DNA of 64,000 nucleotides from Martelella sp. NC20 (GCF_013459645.1 NZ_CP054861.1:3150001-3214000), one strand, 5' to 3'. Shown: positions 28,616 through 40,224, counted from the stretch's first letter. Notes: a model not told the origin generated them from the sequence alone. Program-made: numbers and translations.

Positions 28616-29227
28616 ATGCGGAATGACATCATCTTCGGCGCGGTGCTGCCGTATCTGGCATTTCTGATCGCCCGTCACTTCGGCCTGTCGACCGTCCACG
28701 CCCTTGCGATCGGATCGGTGTTTCCGATCGCGGTGATCGTGGTCTCCTATGTCGGAAGCCGCAGGCTCGCGCCCGTCAGCGTGATCACGCTTGCGGCGAC
28801 GCTCGCCTCGCTCATCGGCAGTCTCTATTTCAACAGCGCCTATCTGGCGCTTCTGAAGAATTCGCTGATCACCGGTTTCATCGGACTGGTGTTTGCCGGC
28901 TCGCTGCTGATGCCGCGGCCGCTGGTGTTTCACTTTGCGACCGAAAAGGGCGGAGAGGAGCGTGAGAGCGGCAACCGGCTATGGGAGGTTTCGCCGCCAT
29001 ACCGGGCGCTGATGCGCCGGATGACGATCGCCTGGGCGGTCGTGTTGATCGGGGAGGCGACCGTGCGCGCGCTGCTTATCCCGCTGTTGCCGGTCGATAT
29101 ATTCCTGGTGGTTTCCGAAGCGATGTGGATCGTCGTTTTCGCCGCGATGATCTCCTGGAGCTGGCGCTATGGCAGCCGCAAGGGCGAGGAAATCGAGGCC
29201 CGCGCCAGAGAAGGCGGCGGCGGTTGA
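28616..29227 (+). CDS. VC0807-like integral membrane protein
   Basis: A 203-residue protein with about five membrane helices and the VC0807-family pattern: NDIIFGAVLPYLAFLI, SVFPIAVIVVSYVGSRR, NSLITGFIGLVFAGSLLMPRPLVFHFAT and a C-terminal pair of helices. A GGAGGAG ribosome site precedes the ATG. It lies 56 nt after the antiporter gene on the same strand and may be co-transcribed. The function of the family is not established. Confidence 0.8.
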   Translation: MRNDIIFGAVLPYLAFLIARHFGLSTVHALAIGSVFPIAVIVVSYVGSRRLAPVSVITLAATLASLIGSLYFNSAYLALLKNSLITGFIGLVFAGSLLMPRPLVFHFATEKGGEERESGNRLWEVSPPYRALMRRMTIAWAVVLIGEATVRALLIPLLPVDIFLVVSEAMWIVVFAAMISWSWRYGSRKGEEIEARAREGGGG

Positions 29228-29267
29228 GAGGGTTCGTGAGTTTTGGCAATTTCGCCATCCGCTGATG

Positions 29268-29347
29268 GGTCATGCTCGTGCCTGACACGAGCATCCAGGC
29301 CACACGACGAATGCTGCCTGGACCCTCGGGTCAAGCCCGAGGGTGAC
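29268..29347. repeat. Composite element: two inverted palindromic units (short form)
   Basis: Left unit ATGCTCGTG-CCTGA-CACGAGCAT (29272-29294), right unit ACCCTCGGG-TCAAG-CCCGAGGGT (29322-29344), with only 27 bp between them. Outer flanks GTC and GAC match the other copies. Both stems differ from the family consensus by paired changes on the two arms. Confidence 0.85.
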
Positions 29348-29417
29348 ACCCGGAATGGGGATGGCATGTGAAAAATATGCGGACCGGGTGAACGGCCGCA
29401 GCGATTTCCGACAGTCC

Positions 29418-30620
29418 TCAGGCGCGCTCTTCGAGCAGCGCCTCGCCTTTCTTCTCGCGCACCAGATTGATGAAGCGGCGGAACAGGTAGTGGCTGTCCT
29501 GCGGGCCGGGGGAGGCTTCCGGGTGGTGCTGGACGGAGAACACCGGCTTGCCGGCAAGCGCGATGCCGCAGTTCGAACTGTCGAACAGCGAGATGTGGGT
29601 TTCCGCGACGCCGTCCGGCAGGGACGACGAATCAACGGCAAAGCCATGGTTCATCGACACGATCTCGACCTTGCCGGTGGTGTGATCCTTGACCGGGTGG
29701 TTGGCGCCGTGATGGCCCTGATGCATCTTCACGGTCCTGCCGCCGAGCGCGATCGCGAGAATCTGGTGACCGAGGCAGATGCCGAAGATCGGCAGACCGC
29801 TTTCGATCAGGTCGCGAATCACCGGCACGGCGTAGACGCCGGTCGCCGCCGGATCGCCCGGGCCGTTCGACAGGAACACGCCGTCGGGCGAAAGCGCCAG
29901 GATTTGCTCGGCCGAGGTCTTCGCCGGCACGACCGTCACCTTGCAGGACAGGCCGGCGAACAGCCGCAGAATGTTGCGCTTCACGCCGTAATCGACGCAG
30001 ACGATATGATAGCGCGCATCGCCTTCGGCGAGCGTGTCATAGCCTTCGTTCCAGACCCATGGCTTTTCGTCCCATCTAGACGACTGGCCGGAGGTCGCCT
30101 CGATGGCGAGATCGAGACCTTCGAGCCCGCTCCAGGCCCTTGCTTTCGCCTTGAGCGCTTCGAGGTCGAACTGGCCTGAGGGCTCGTGGGCAATGACGGC
30201 ATTGGGTGCGCCATGCTCGCGGATCCAGGCGGTCAACGCCCTTGTATCGATGCCGGAAAGTCCGATGATCCCGCGCTTTTTCAACCATTCGTCGAGATCT
30301 TCGGTCGAACGGTAGTTTGAGGGCGCGGTAATGTCGGCCCTGAAGATCGCGCCGACGGCGCCGCGGCGGGCGGCAGGCATCAGGTCTTCGATATCCTCGC
30401 CATTGGCGCCGATATTGCCGATATGGGGGAAGGTGAAGGTGACGATCTGTCCGAGATAGGACGGGTCCGTCAGGATTTCCTGATAGCCGGTCAGCGCGGT
30501 GTTGAAGCAGACTTCCGCCTCAACCGCGCCCGTGGCGCCCACGCCCTTGCCGTAGATTACCGTGCCGTCGGCCAGAACCAGCGCGGCCGTCGGCGTTTCT
30601 TGTGTCCATGGGGCAGTCAT
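29418..30620 (-). CDS. carA: Carbamoyl-phosphate synthase small subunit (glutaminase)
   Basis: CarA hydrolyses glutamine and passes ammonia to CarB for carbamoyl phosphate, used in arginine and pyrimidine synthesis. In the 400-residue protein the N-terminal CPSase domain has VCFNTALTGYQEILTDPSY. The class I amidotransferase domain has SNGPGDP, the nucleophile cysteine in FGICLGHQI, and the His/Glu of VQHHPEASPGP. Of three consecutive ATGs, the one at 30620 has AAGGA at the best spacing (6 nt). carB is not in this window. Confidence 0.97.
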   Translation of the reverse strand: MTAPWTQETPTAALVLADGTVIYGKGVGATGAVEAEVCFNTALTGYQEILTDPSYLGQIVTFTFPHIGNIGANGEDIEDLMPAARRGAVGAIFRADITAPSNYRSTEDLDEWLKKRGIIGLSGIDTRALTAWIREHGAPNAVIAHEPSGQFDLEALKAKARAWSGLEGLDLAIEATSGQSSRWDEKPWVWNEGYDTLAEGDARYHIVCVDYGVKRNILRLFAGLSCKVTVVPAKTSAEQILALSPDGVFLSNGPGDPAATGVYAVPVIRDLIESGLPIFGICLGHQILAIALGGRTVKMHQGHHGANHPVKDHTTGKVEIVSMNHGFAVDSSSLPDGVAETHISLFDSSNCGIALAGKPVFSVQHHPEASPGPQDSHYLFRRFINLVREKKGEALLEERA

Positions 30621-30998
30621 CATCATTCCTTGCTAGCGCATGTCTTCGTTTTTCGCGCGTCCGGTCGGAAAACCGGGGTCCATTTTTCCCGGACGCGCTT
30701 GAGGTCGACGGCCAGAGGCCGATTGAATGGGCCCGCTCCTGATCCTATATGTGCTCAAGCCAAGGGGTTCGCGGTCAAGCTGCGCTCAGGTAGGCCACTT
30801 TTTGATGCGGTCGCGGGAAAATAGTGAAACCGCGCTTGCGGGTCAATTGCTCTTACGGCAGAGTTGTGGCATCTGCTGAAAATAAATGACGCGCTCGAAT
30901 ATTTGATTTGATCATAGCCCCGGTATTCGGTAAACGCCGCCGCCAATCGGCATGTGTCGATGCGGAATTCTGAAGATGGCGTTGCCAGGAGTGAATGT
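30621..30998. other. Divergent intergenic region carA / yqeY-like
   Basis: 378 nt hold the upstream regions of two divergent genes. The minus side near 30700-30830 is ordinary GC-rich sequence and the centre (30880-30930) is AT-rich. No ORF with a ribosome site and no clear riboswitch-like fold was seen. Confidence 0.5.
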
Positions 30999-31451
30999 AT
31001 GTTGCGCGATAAACTCGCACTTGCACAAAAAGACGCTTCAAAAGAGGAAGATCCGGTACGCTTCTACACATTGAGGTTGGTTCACGCGGCCCTCAAGGAC
31101 CGCGACCTGGCTCATCGTGCCAGCGGCAAGGATCCCGTCAGCGACGATGACATCGCCGGTATCCTCATCCAGATGCTGAAGCAGCGCAAGCAGTCCTCCC
31201 ACCTCTATGAGGAAAAGGGCAGGCCTGACCTTGCCGCGCAGGAACGCCAGGAAATGGCGGTGATCTGCGAATTCCTGCCGGCCCAGCTTCCCGAGGACAA
31301 GATCCGCGAAGTCTGCGCCTCCGTGGTCGAGGAAACCGGCGCGCAGGGATTGCGCGACATGGGCAGGTGCATCGAAACGCTGAAGGATCGCTATTCCGGC
31401 CAGATGGACTTCTCCAAGGCCTCCGGCGTCGTCAAGGACATGTTGAAATAA
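30999..31451 (+). CDS. GatB/YqeY domain protein
   Basis: A 150-residue YqeY-like protein. It opens with MLRDKLALAQKDASKEEDPVRFYTLRLVHAALKDRD and has the family blocks KQRKQSSHLYEEKGRPDLAAQERQEM and EFLPAQLPEDKI. The C-terminal helical domain resembles the tail of GatB that binds tRNA, but free-standing YqeY proteins have no proven role. The ATG at 30999 follows AGGAG by 8 nt; the longer frame lacks support. It lies upstream of dnaG and rpoD, which is the usual alphaproteobacterial order. Confidence 0.9.
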   Translation: MLRDKLALAQKDASKEEDPVRFYTLRLVHAALKDRDLAHRASGKDPVSDDDIAGILIQMLKQRKQSSHLYEEKGRPDLAAQERQEMAVICEFLPAQLPEDKIREVCASVVEETGAQGLRDMGRCIETLKDRYSGQMDFSKASGVVKDMLK

Positions 31452-31475
31452 GGTGTGGCTGCCTGTGCCACCGCG

Positions 31476-31613
31476 AATCTCCCTCCTTGAGGGGGAGATG
31501 TCGCGAAAGCGACAGAGGGGGTGAACCCTCTCCTCTAACTCGGAATTCGCTGTTTGCGCTGCACCCCTCTCTGCCCCTGTCGGGGCATCTCCCCCTCAAG
31601 GGGGGAGATTGAT
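31476..31613. repeat. RIME-like mosaic repeat, copy 3 (diverged)
   Basis: Two terminal arms, AATCTCCCTCCTTGAGGGGG and CCCCCTCAAGGGGGGAGATT, form a long inverted repeat. Inside are GTCGCgaaaGCGAC and TGCCCCtgtcGGGGCA hairpins, as in copies 1 and 2. It lies between the yqeY-like gene and dnaG. Confidence 0.78.
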
Positions 31614-31741
31614 TGGAGAGAGACGGTATCTCTACTTGTATGGATATCTGGGTTTGTGTGGATATCTGGGAAAACCTGAAATCGCCGCCCCTGATCTGCA
31701 CAACGGCCCTATAGTGCCAGATCCGGCCAGATGAGGCATCC

Positions 31742-33706
31742 ATGCGTTTTTCGCCAACCTTTCTCGATGAAATCCGCGACCGCGTACCGATCTCGACGCT
31801 GATCGGCCAGCGGGTGACGTGGGATCGCAAGAAAACCAATGTCGGCCGCGGCGATTACTGGGCCTGCTGCCCGTTTCACGGCGAAAAATCGCCGAGCTTC
31901 CACTGCGAGGATGCCAAGGGCCGCTACCACTGCTTCGGCTGCGGGGTTTCCGGCGATCATTTCCGTTTCCTCACCGATCTTGATGGCATGGCCTTTCCCG
32001 AGGCGGTGCAGCGCATCGCCGATATGGCGGGCGTGGCGATGCCCGAGCGCGATGCCCAGGCTGAACGGCGCGAGGAAAAGCGCCGCACGCTTGTCGACGT
32101 CATGGAGCTTGCGGCGGGTTTCTTTCAGGATCAGCTCCAGACCAGCGCCGGCGCGAGAGCCCGCGCCTATCTGCGCGAGCGCGGCCTTTCGGCGCGCACC
32201 ATCGACACGTTCCGGCTCGGCTACGCGCCGGAAAGCCGCAATGCGCTGAAGCAATTTCTGGCCGGCAAGGGCGTCGAGAAGCAGGAGATCGAGGCCTGCG
32301 GGCTGGTGGTTCACGGGCCGGATATCGCGGTGTCATATGACCGTTTCCGCGACCGGATCATGTTCCCGATCCTGTCGTCGCGCGAACAGGTGATCGCCTT
32401 TGGCGGGCGCGCGATGCGACCGGACGCGATGGCGAAATATCTCAATTCCAACGAGACCGAGCTGTTCCACAAGGGCAATGTCCTGTTCAACTTCGCCCGC
32501 GCCCGCCGCGCGCTTTCCGGCGCCGATGGCGCAAAGACGCTGATCGCCGTCGAAGGTTATATGGATGTGATCGCGCTGCATCAGGCCGGCATCGAAAATG
32601 CCGTCGCGCCGCTTGGCACGGCGCTGACCGAAAACCAGTTGCAGTTGCTGTGGCGCATGACCAGCGAGCCGGTGCTCTGCTTCGACGGCGACGGCGCCGG
32701 CATCCGCGCCGCCGAGCGCGCCGCCGCGCTTGCGCTGCCGATGCTGAAACCCGGCCATTCGCTGAAATTCGCGCTGCTGCCCGGCGGCAAGGATCCCGAT
32801 GATCTGGTGCGCGAGGGCGGCCGTCAGGCCTTCGACACCGTGCTTGCCCAGGCCCGCCCGCTTGCCGATACCGTTTTCGAGCGTGAGGCTGGCACGCAGG
32901 AGGCCGGCGAAACGCCGGAGCGGCGCGCGGCGATCGAGGCGCGGGTCAACGCGCTGGTGGCGACGATCGCCGATGAAAGCGTGCGCCGGCATTACCAGCA
33001 GGATTTCCGCAACCGGCTCTATCAGCGGTTTCGGGGAAATTTCCGTGGCGGCGGCGGCAATTTCGCCGGTGCTCCAAAAGGGGGAGGGCGGTTCAACGCG
33101 CCGCGGGCCGGCACGCTGTCTGCCTCCGAACGGCTGTCGCGGTCGCCGCTTGCAAGCCTGCGCCCGGTTGCCGCCAACCTCACCTTTCGCGAATGCCAGC
33201 TGGTGTTCTGCCTGATCTCGCATCCCGAACTGGTGCGCGAGGATTTCGACAGCGTCTCGACGCTTTCGTTTGAGGGCAGCGAGATGCGGGCGTTCTGGCC
33301 GATCTTCCTGGCCGAGGCCTCGCGACCCGATATCGGGCGGCAGCGTCTCGGGCAACGGCTGGAGGAGGCGGGGTTCAGCGCCCTTGTCGGGCAGATCGCC
33401 GCCCATGTCGGACGGAATGTCAACTGGATCGCCGGGCCGGATTCGGCCCTCGAGGATGTGCGCGAGGTCTATCATCAGGCGCTGGCGCTTCATAACCGGG
33501 CCCGCTCGCTTGCCCGCCACAAGAGCGAGCTGGAACGCGAGATCGCCGAAGCGACGGAAGAGGGCAACGCGGAACTGCTCGCCGAACTGATGCCGGGGCT
33601 GGTTTCGGTTCAAAACGAAATCGCCCGCATCGACAATCAGGAAGCCGAAATCGACGGTTTCGGCCTGATGTCCGGACGCGGCGGGAAAACGGGCGCGGGC
33701 GGATAG
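31742..33706 (+). CDS. dnaG: DNA primase
   Basis: DnaG synthesises RNA primers at the replication fork. In the 654-residue protein the N-terminal zinc-binding domain has Cys43-Pro-Phe-His46, Cys64 and Cys67 (CCPFHGEKSPSFHC, HCFGC). The TOPRIM catalytic part contains VEGYMDVIALHQAG and CFDGDGAG, and FGGRAM and KYLNSNET precede it. The C-terminal helicase-binding region is Gly/Arg-rich near 430-450 (RGNFRGGGGNFAG) then helical. It forms the macromolecular synthesis region with rpoD downstream. Confidence 0.97.
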   Translation: MRFSPTFLDEIRDRVPISTLIGQRVTWDRKKTNVGRGDYWACCPFHGEKSPSFHCEDAKGRYHCFGCGVSGDHFRFLTDLDGMAFPEAVQRIADMAGVAMPERDAQAERREEKRRTLVDVMELAAGFFQDQLQTSAGARARAYLRERGLSARTIDTFRLGYAPESRNALKQFLAGKGVEKQEIEACGLVVHGPDIAVSYDRFRDRIMFPILSSREQVIAFGGRAMRPDAMAKYLNSNETELFHKGNVLFNFARARRALSGADGAKTLIAVEGYMDVIALHQAGIENAVAPLGTALTENQLQLLWRMTSEPVLCFDGDGAGIRAAERAAALALPMLKPGHSLKFALLPGGKDPDDLVREGGRQAFDTVLAQARPLADTVFEREAGTQEAGETPERRAAIEARVNALVATIADESVRRHYQQDFRNRLYQRFRGNFRGGGGNFAGAPKGGGRFNAPRAGTLSASERLSRSPLASLRPVAANLTFRECQLVFCLISHPELVREDFDSVSTLSFEGSEMRAFWPIFLAEASRPDIGRQRLGQRLEEAGFSALVGQIAAHVGRNVNWIAGPDSALEDVREVYHQALALHNRARSLARHKSELEREIAEATEEGNAELLAELMPGLVSVQNEIARIDNQEAEIDGFGLMSGRGGKTGAGG

Positions 33707-34119
33707 ATCGGTGGGGAAGTTCAATTCGAGGAGGAGTAGCTGGTGATTCCTTTCAGCCGCCACTTGTATTTGTCCCGAAGCATTCTAAATTAACCTGTCT
33801 AGGGCCGACAGAGAAGCTGCATCGGGTCCTGACATCTGCAGAAGCGTTTCAAGGGCGGATTTTCGACATGAAATCGCGCAAACAGTTAATTGACGCTTGA
33901 CGGATGGCGAAAATCTGGGAATCACCAGTTCGGATGGCAGTAAGCAGCACAATTTCATGATCTGGACGGCGTTCACTCGGGATTTAGACCGAGGTGAAGT
34001 CTGTCCTGCTCATGTCTGGGTTTTTTGAGACCGGCAGTCTGTGATCCCTGAAGGGGTCCTTAATCATTTGCCGGTATGCCGCTTGGCAACAGCGACAAAG
34101 CGTCAGGGAAGCAATATTT
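33707..34119. other. dnaG-rpoD intergenic region
   Basis: 413 nt presumably contain the rpoD promoters. An 11-bp inverted repeat, CTGGTGATTCC at 33741 and GGAATCACCAG at 33918, flanks a 166-nt segment. A 63-codon open frame on the minus strand has no ribosome site or similarity that I recognise and is not called. Confidence 0.5.
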
Positions 34120-36171
<2,052 letters not shown>

Positions 36172-36191
36172 GATGGCGTAAGCCGATAACG

Positions 36192-36218
36192 AAAACCCGG
36201 TCGAAAGGCCGGGTTTTT
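36192..36218 (+). terminator. rpoD terminator
   Basis: AAAACCCGG pairs with CCGGGTTTT around an 8-nt loop, ending in TTTTT. It begins 20 nt after the rpoD stop. Confidence 0.88.
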
Positions 36219-36501
36219 CAGTTTGAGGACAAAGTCCACTCCACTCTCATTCGTCATTCTCGGGACCAGATCAAGGGTTTCCGGTGCGGCATGCGCCAGC
36301 AGCGTTGATACCGACACCTCGTTTCCCGGCAGCACTCGCCACGCCCACTTGCTCGGGCTTGACCCACAGGTGTCCGGTTTAGTTTCGATAATACAATGTA
36401 AAGTATTGAATTAAAACAGAATTGCGACGATCTGCCGTAACTGGACACGGTTGCCATTCCTGCGCTGCACGGGTTTGGCTGCGAGTTCGCCACTCTCTCA
36501 G

Positions 36502-36650
36502 GCGTCATCCTCGTGCTTGACACGAGGATCCATGTACCTCTCCTCATGCAACACCGGTTACCGATTTTATGCCCTGAACCATAAGCCTCAATCGTTTTCC
36601 TGCCGAAACCGTGAGAATGGATCCTCGTGTCAAGCACGAGGATTGACGCA
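36502..36650. repeat. Composite element: two inverted palindromic units
   Basis: Left unit ATCCTCGTG-CTTGA-CACGAGGAT (36507-36529), right unit ATCCTCGTG-TCAAG-CACGAGGAT (36621-36643), outer flanks GGCGTC and TGACGC. The stems carry GTG/CAC where other copies have GGG/CCC, a paired change in both units of the same element. Confidence 0.85.
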
Positions 36651-36717
36651 AGTGGAGAGGGTTGTGGTCAACACAAAGGCCCGGAATGAGGACGGATCGC
36701 TAAACCGGACAGCTGTG

Positions 36718-36860
36718 GCCTTGACCCGAGCATCCAATCACGTCTGTCGCGAGAGGAGGTGGCGAGGCTTTGCGCTGGGCTGCCCAAGTGCTTTAGACAA
36801 CCGTCCGGGCCTGTCGCAGCACTATGTGCATGGGTCCTCGGGTCAAGCCCAAGGATGAGG
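36718..36860. repeat. Decayed composite palindromic element
   Basis: The left side keeps only one arm (CCTTGACCCGAGCATCCA). The right unit is TCCTCGGG-TCAAG-CCCaAGGA with one mismatch, followed by TGAGG in place of TGACG. It appears to be an older copy of the paired-palindrome family. Confidence 0.65.
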
Positions 36861-37120
36861 CCGAATAGTGGGGGAGCGGTCGTACAGCTTTCTTCGCGAG
36901 AAAGAAAAAGCTGTGTCCTGAGATTTCAGGATGGCATAAGGTTTGAGAACAATGAGGGCGTTCGGCTGCCTGCCCTCCGTCGAAATTTATTCCCGGTCGA
37001 TCCCGTTTGACCTTCAGGCAATTGCCCGCTTCAGGAGTGGCGATCTGAAGCAAGACCAATCCCTGACCGGCGCATTGCAATGCACCGGTTCCAGACAATC
37101 CGGCGGGAAGGAACAGAAAC

Positions 37121-37336
37121 TTATTCCGTAACCTGCAGATTGACGGCCTTGGGGCCTTTGCCGCGGCGGTCCGGCTCGGTGTCGTAGCTGACTTTCTGAT
37201 TTTCGGAAAGTCCAGTCAGCCCGGACGACTGCACGGCGGAAATGTGGACAAAGATGTCCGCGCCGCCGTTATCCGGCTTGATGAAGCCGTAACCCTTGTC
37301 GGTATTGAAAAATTTCACGGTGCCAGTTTCGGCCAT
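37121..37336 (-). CDS. Cold-shock domain protein (CspA family)
   Basis: A 71-residue single cold-shock domain that binds single-stranded RNA/DNA. RNP1 is KGYGFIK and RNP2 is DIFVHIS; the start MAETGTVKFFNTDKGYGF and the DRRGKGPKAVNLQV end are typical of alphaproteobacterial Csp proteins. A long intergenic region upstream leaves room for a structured 5' leader of the kind that controls cspA, but no specific structure was identified. Confidence 0.95.
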   Translation of the reverse strand: MAETGTVKFFNTDKGYGFIKPDNGGADIFVHISAVQSSGLTGLSENQKVSYDTEPDRRGKGPKAVNLQVTE

Positions 37337-37903
37337 GCTTCAAGGTCCTTTTCTCGCCCATCCGCTTGCTGAGAGAGGGGCAGATATTTCGATGCTCGTT
37401 TTGCCCGAACGGGCAGCGCAGGCGTTTCTCGAATTTGGAGGAAAGGTACCCTTTATGACCGCGGTTCTGATTTGCCTGGACAGCGAAAGCAGGCCAAAAC
37501 AAATCAAGGTCCGCCCGGAAAAATTGGCGTCTCCGGCGCGCATCAGATTATATGGTCTTCCCGTGCTCGCAAAATGCCCGAACATGAACAGAATGCGGTG
37601 TTTACGGGTTTTTGGCAAGCGAAACTTTAGATTCGGGCCCTCAGTCCGGGTTATGGGAAGGGTGTTCGTGTATTGGCTCATTCTAATCAGATGATTAGAG
37701 AGAACTGTTTTGGGTTATACTGTGTCAATGCGTTTTGGCTATGCTACCCTCGAAACGATGCGGTGCCTGCAAAGCCTGTGACCTAACCGAAGCGGGTCTA
37801 GCTTTTGGCGGCAAAGCTGGTGTAGGAGCGAGTAGCCGGCCAAGTCCGATGAACGTGCTGGCGGTGCGCGGATACCTGACTGGCAATACCGGGGGAGACT
37901 ACT
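37337..37903. other. Divergent intergenic region csp / DUF1176
   Basis: 567 nt hold the upstream regions of both flanking genes. Open frames on both strands of 37296-37694 are long but lack ribosome sites and recognisable similarity. A near-palindromic CTAATCAGATGATTAG occurs near 37684. Nothing else was recognised. Confidence 0.5.
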
Positions 37904-39001
37904 ATGCGTCGTGACATGCTCATACGCCTTCTCGCGTCCGTTGTCGTGGTCTGCTCGCTGCCTTCTGCCGACGCTCTTGCGTTCGAGTATCGTCAGATCG
38001 AGGGCTGGGCGGTCAGTTGCAACAACGCCTATATCTGCAATATTTCCCTGACGTCGGCCGCCGGCGCAAGCGGCGGCGCAGCGCTTGCCGCCATTCAGTG
38101 GCAACGCTCGGTCGCGCCCTCGGCCCCGCTTACCCTCAGCGTTCCCTATCCGCCCGGTTTCCTGCCGCGGGGCGATGCCTCCGGCACGATCACGATCGAG
38201 GTCGATGGCATCACGGGGTTCTCGGCCGATGTGGCGAGCCTTGTGCGGGAGGACGCCCTCGGTATGTTCGGCGTCAACGAGCCTGAGGTTCTGATGGCGT
38301 TGTTTCGCGAAATGGCGGGCGGCAGCAGGGCGACGATCCGTTATGAGGGCGGTATAGGCAAATTTTCCTCCGAGATCGTGCTGACGGGGCTCTCGGACGC
38401 CGCCCGCTTCATCGATGAATGGCAGGGCCGCGACGGGCGTACCGATGCGCTGATCGATGTCGGGAAAAAGCTGCCGCCCGAAAGCGTCGATATCTGGACG
38501 ATCGACAGCTATGATCAGCTTCCGCCCTCGGTCCTGCGCAATGTGAGCGATCCCGACAGCACGTGTTTTACCGATCAGTCCCATATCGATCAGGCCGACG
38601 CTTTCGCTTTCGATGCCGGAAAAAGCACCATCATGCTTTTGCCCTGCGGCCCCTCCGGCGCCTATAACCAGCCCTACCAGCTCTATGTCGGCAGGGATGA
38701 CGAGTTCCACCGCGCAGAATTCCCGAATGTCAGCGATGCCGGGATCACCGTCCTCGACACGGTCTACAACGTCAATTTCGATCTCAAGGAGAAGTTGCTG
38801 TCGTCGGTCTATCTCGGTCGCGGTCTTGGCGATTGCGGGCTGGCGCATTACTGGACGATCAACGAGACGGCGGCGGGCAATCCGTTGGCGCTCACGCTGG
38901 AGCGTTCGAAAACGGCATGCGACGGCGTCGATATCGGCCCGGAGAACTGGCCGGAGATCTGGCGGCCGCAAATGGCGCCGGACGAAGCGGTGGAGCGGTA
39001 A
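37904..39001 (+). CDS. DUF1176 domain secreted protein
   Basis: A 365-residue exported protein. The signal peptide is MLIRLLASVVVVCSLPSADALA. The mature N-terminus IEGWAVSCNNAYICNIS carries the two cysteines typical of DUF1176 (W-V-C-N...C). Further cysteine-bearing blocks are DPDSTCF, LLPCGPSGAYNQPYQLYV and GRGLGDCGLAHYWTINE. Disulfide bonds are likely in the periplasm. The function of the domain is unknown. It is convergent with the sugar dehydrogenase gene, only 4 nt apart. Confidence 0.88.
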   Translation: MRRDMLIRLLASVVVVCSLPSADALAFEYRQIEGWAVSCNNAYICNISLTSAAGASGGAALAAIQWQRSVAPSAPLTLSVPYPPGFLPRGDASGTITIEVDGITGFSADVASLVREDALGMFGVNEPEVLMALFREMAGGSRATIRYEGGIGKFSSEIVLTGLSDAARFIDEWQGRDGRTDALIDVGKKLPPESVDIWTIDSYDQLPPSVLRNVSDPDSTCFTDQSHIDQADAFAFDAGKSTIMLLPCGPSGAYNQPYQLYVGRDDEFHRAEFPNVSDAGITVLDTVYNVNFDLKEKLLSSVYLGRGLGDCGLAHYWTINETAAGNPLALTLERSKTACDGVDIGPENWPEIWRPQMAPDEAVER

Positions 39002-39005
39002 GGGT

Positions 39006-40118
39006 TTAATCCGCCCGGTAAACCCTCAACAGCGAGCCATCGGGCTCGTCGCTCACCAGCAGCACCGATCCGTCGGGCGCGACTTTGACATCGCGCAGCC
39101 GGCCGAACTCGTTCGCAAACAGCCGATTTTCGGTGGCGGGCAGGCCGGTTTCATCGCGGCCGATATGGGCCAGAAGCTGATCCTTCAGGGCGGTAACGAG
39201 GAAATCGCCGTCCCATTCCGGAAACATCTCGCCGCGATAGACGGCAATCGCCCCCGGCGCGATCGACGGGTCCCAATAGTAGAGCGGCTGTTCAAGGCCG
39301 GGAGCCTCCGTGCCCTGGCCGATCTTCGCGCCCGAATAATGCACGCCGTATGAAATTTCCGGCCAGCCATGGTTTTGGCCCGCCCGCGGCGTGTTGATTT
39401 CGTCGCCGCCGCGCGCGCCGTGTTCCACGGTGTAGAGCGTGCCGGTTTCGGGATCGATGGCGATGCCCTGCGGGTTGCGGTGGCCGATCGACCAGATTTC
39501 CGGCTGCCAGCCTGCCGGGGTGGGGTTGGCTTCCGGGATGCCGCCGTCCGGGCCGATATGAAGGATCGAGCCGGCATGATCTGCGGGGTCCTGCGCGCGC
39601 TCGCCTTCGCCGCGATCGCCGATGCCGAAAAACAGGTTACCGGACCCGTCGATCGCGATGCGCGAGCCGAAATGGCGGCTGGTGCCGGAAAACCGGTTCA
39701 TCGCGAAGATCTGCCCGACGTTTTCAAGGCGCGATTGCGGGCGATCGAGCGTCGCGCGATAGACCGCCGTTCCCTGGCCGCCCCGGCCGGACACGGAGGC
39801 GGTGAAATAGATGCGGCCATTGTCGTCGAAGGCCGGATCGAGCGCGACATCGAGCAGGCCGCCCTGGCCGCCGACATGGAGGTCGGGAAGGCCGGCTACC
39901 TCGTGCTTTGCGCCCTCCGGGGAGATGATGGTGAGGCGACCGGGCCGCTCGGTGACGAGATAATCGCCATCGGGCAGAACTTCGACCGCCCAGGGGTGGG
40001 CGAGACCGTCGGCGATCCGCTCGATGGCGAGCGGCGGCGTGGTCTGCTGCGCTGCGGCGGGCCATGGCGAAAATGCAAGGGCCGCAAGCATGCCGGCGAT
40101 GACGGGGGTGGCTTTCAT
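39006..40118 (-). CDS. PQQ-dependent sugar/aldose dehydrogenase (YliI/Asd type)
   Basis: A 370-residue periplasmic six-bladed propeller oxidoreductase of the soluble glucose dehydrogenase group. The signal peptide is MKATPVIAGMLAALAFSPWPAAAQ. The opening RIADGLAHPWAVEVLPDGDYLVTERPGRL, the RHFGSRIAIDGSGNLFFGIGDRG block, IWSIGHRNPQGIAIDPETGTLYTVEHGARGGDEIN and NHGWPEISYG are typical of the family, including the PQQ-binding His in RHFGSR and the Arg/Asn of GHRNPQG. It oxidises aldoses, passing electrons to an unidentified acceptor. No PQQ synthesis genes are in the window. Confidence 0.93.
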   Translation of the reverse strand: MKATPVIAGMLAALAFSPWPAAAQQTTPPLAIERIADGLAHPWAVEVLPDGDYLVTERPGRLTIISPEGAKHEVAGLPDLHVGGQGGLLDVALDPAFDDNGRIYFTASVSGRGGQGTAVYRATLDRPQSRLENVGQIFAMNRFSGTSRHFGSRIAIDGSGNLFFGIGDRGEGERAQDPADHAGSILHIGPDGGIPEANPTPAGWQPEIWSIGHRNPQGIAIDPETGTLYTVEHGARGGDEINTPRAGQNHGWPEISYGVHYSGAKIGQGTEAPGLEQPLYYWDPSIAPGAIAVYRGEMFPEWDGDFLVTALKDQLLAHIGRDETGLPATENRLFANEFGRLRDVKVAPDGSVLLVSDEPDGSLLRVYRAD

Positions 40119-40224
40119 GGAAGTCTCCTCTCGTTTCCCGGTGACATATGGCGCTCTGCCGCGCGCTCAAGCCTCGCGGCATACACAAGCGCGTGAGCCA
40201 CGACAGAAACTGCGAGGGATGCTT

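Larger units (their letters stand above)
36172..37120. other. Repeat-rich gene-free region between rpoD and the cold-shock gene
   Basis: About 950 nt contain the rpoD terminator, one complete composite palindromic element (36502-36650), a partly decayed one (36718-36860) and fragments of further arms (for example GTCATTCTCGGG at 36254 and TGCTCGGGCTTGACCC near 36351). Open frames here run through the repeats, lack ribosome sites and are not genes. A palindrome-like ACCGGCGCATTGCAATGCACCGGT lies near 37067 just downstream of the cold-shock gene. Confidence 0.7.

Noticed and set aside
36451..36858. Plus-strand open frame of 135 codons in the repeat region after rpoD
   Set aside because: It runs straight through the palindromic repeats, lacks a ribosome site and has repeat-derived composition.
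37296..37694. Open frames on both strands upstream of the cold-shock gene
   Set aside because: The plus frame overlaps the cold-shock gene, and neither strand shows a ribosome site or similarity. More likely a leader/promoter region.
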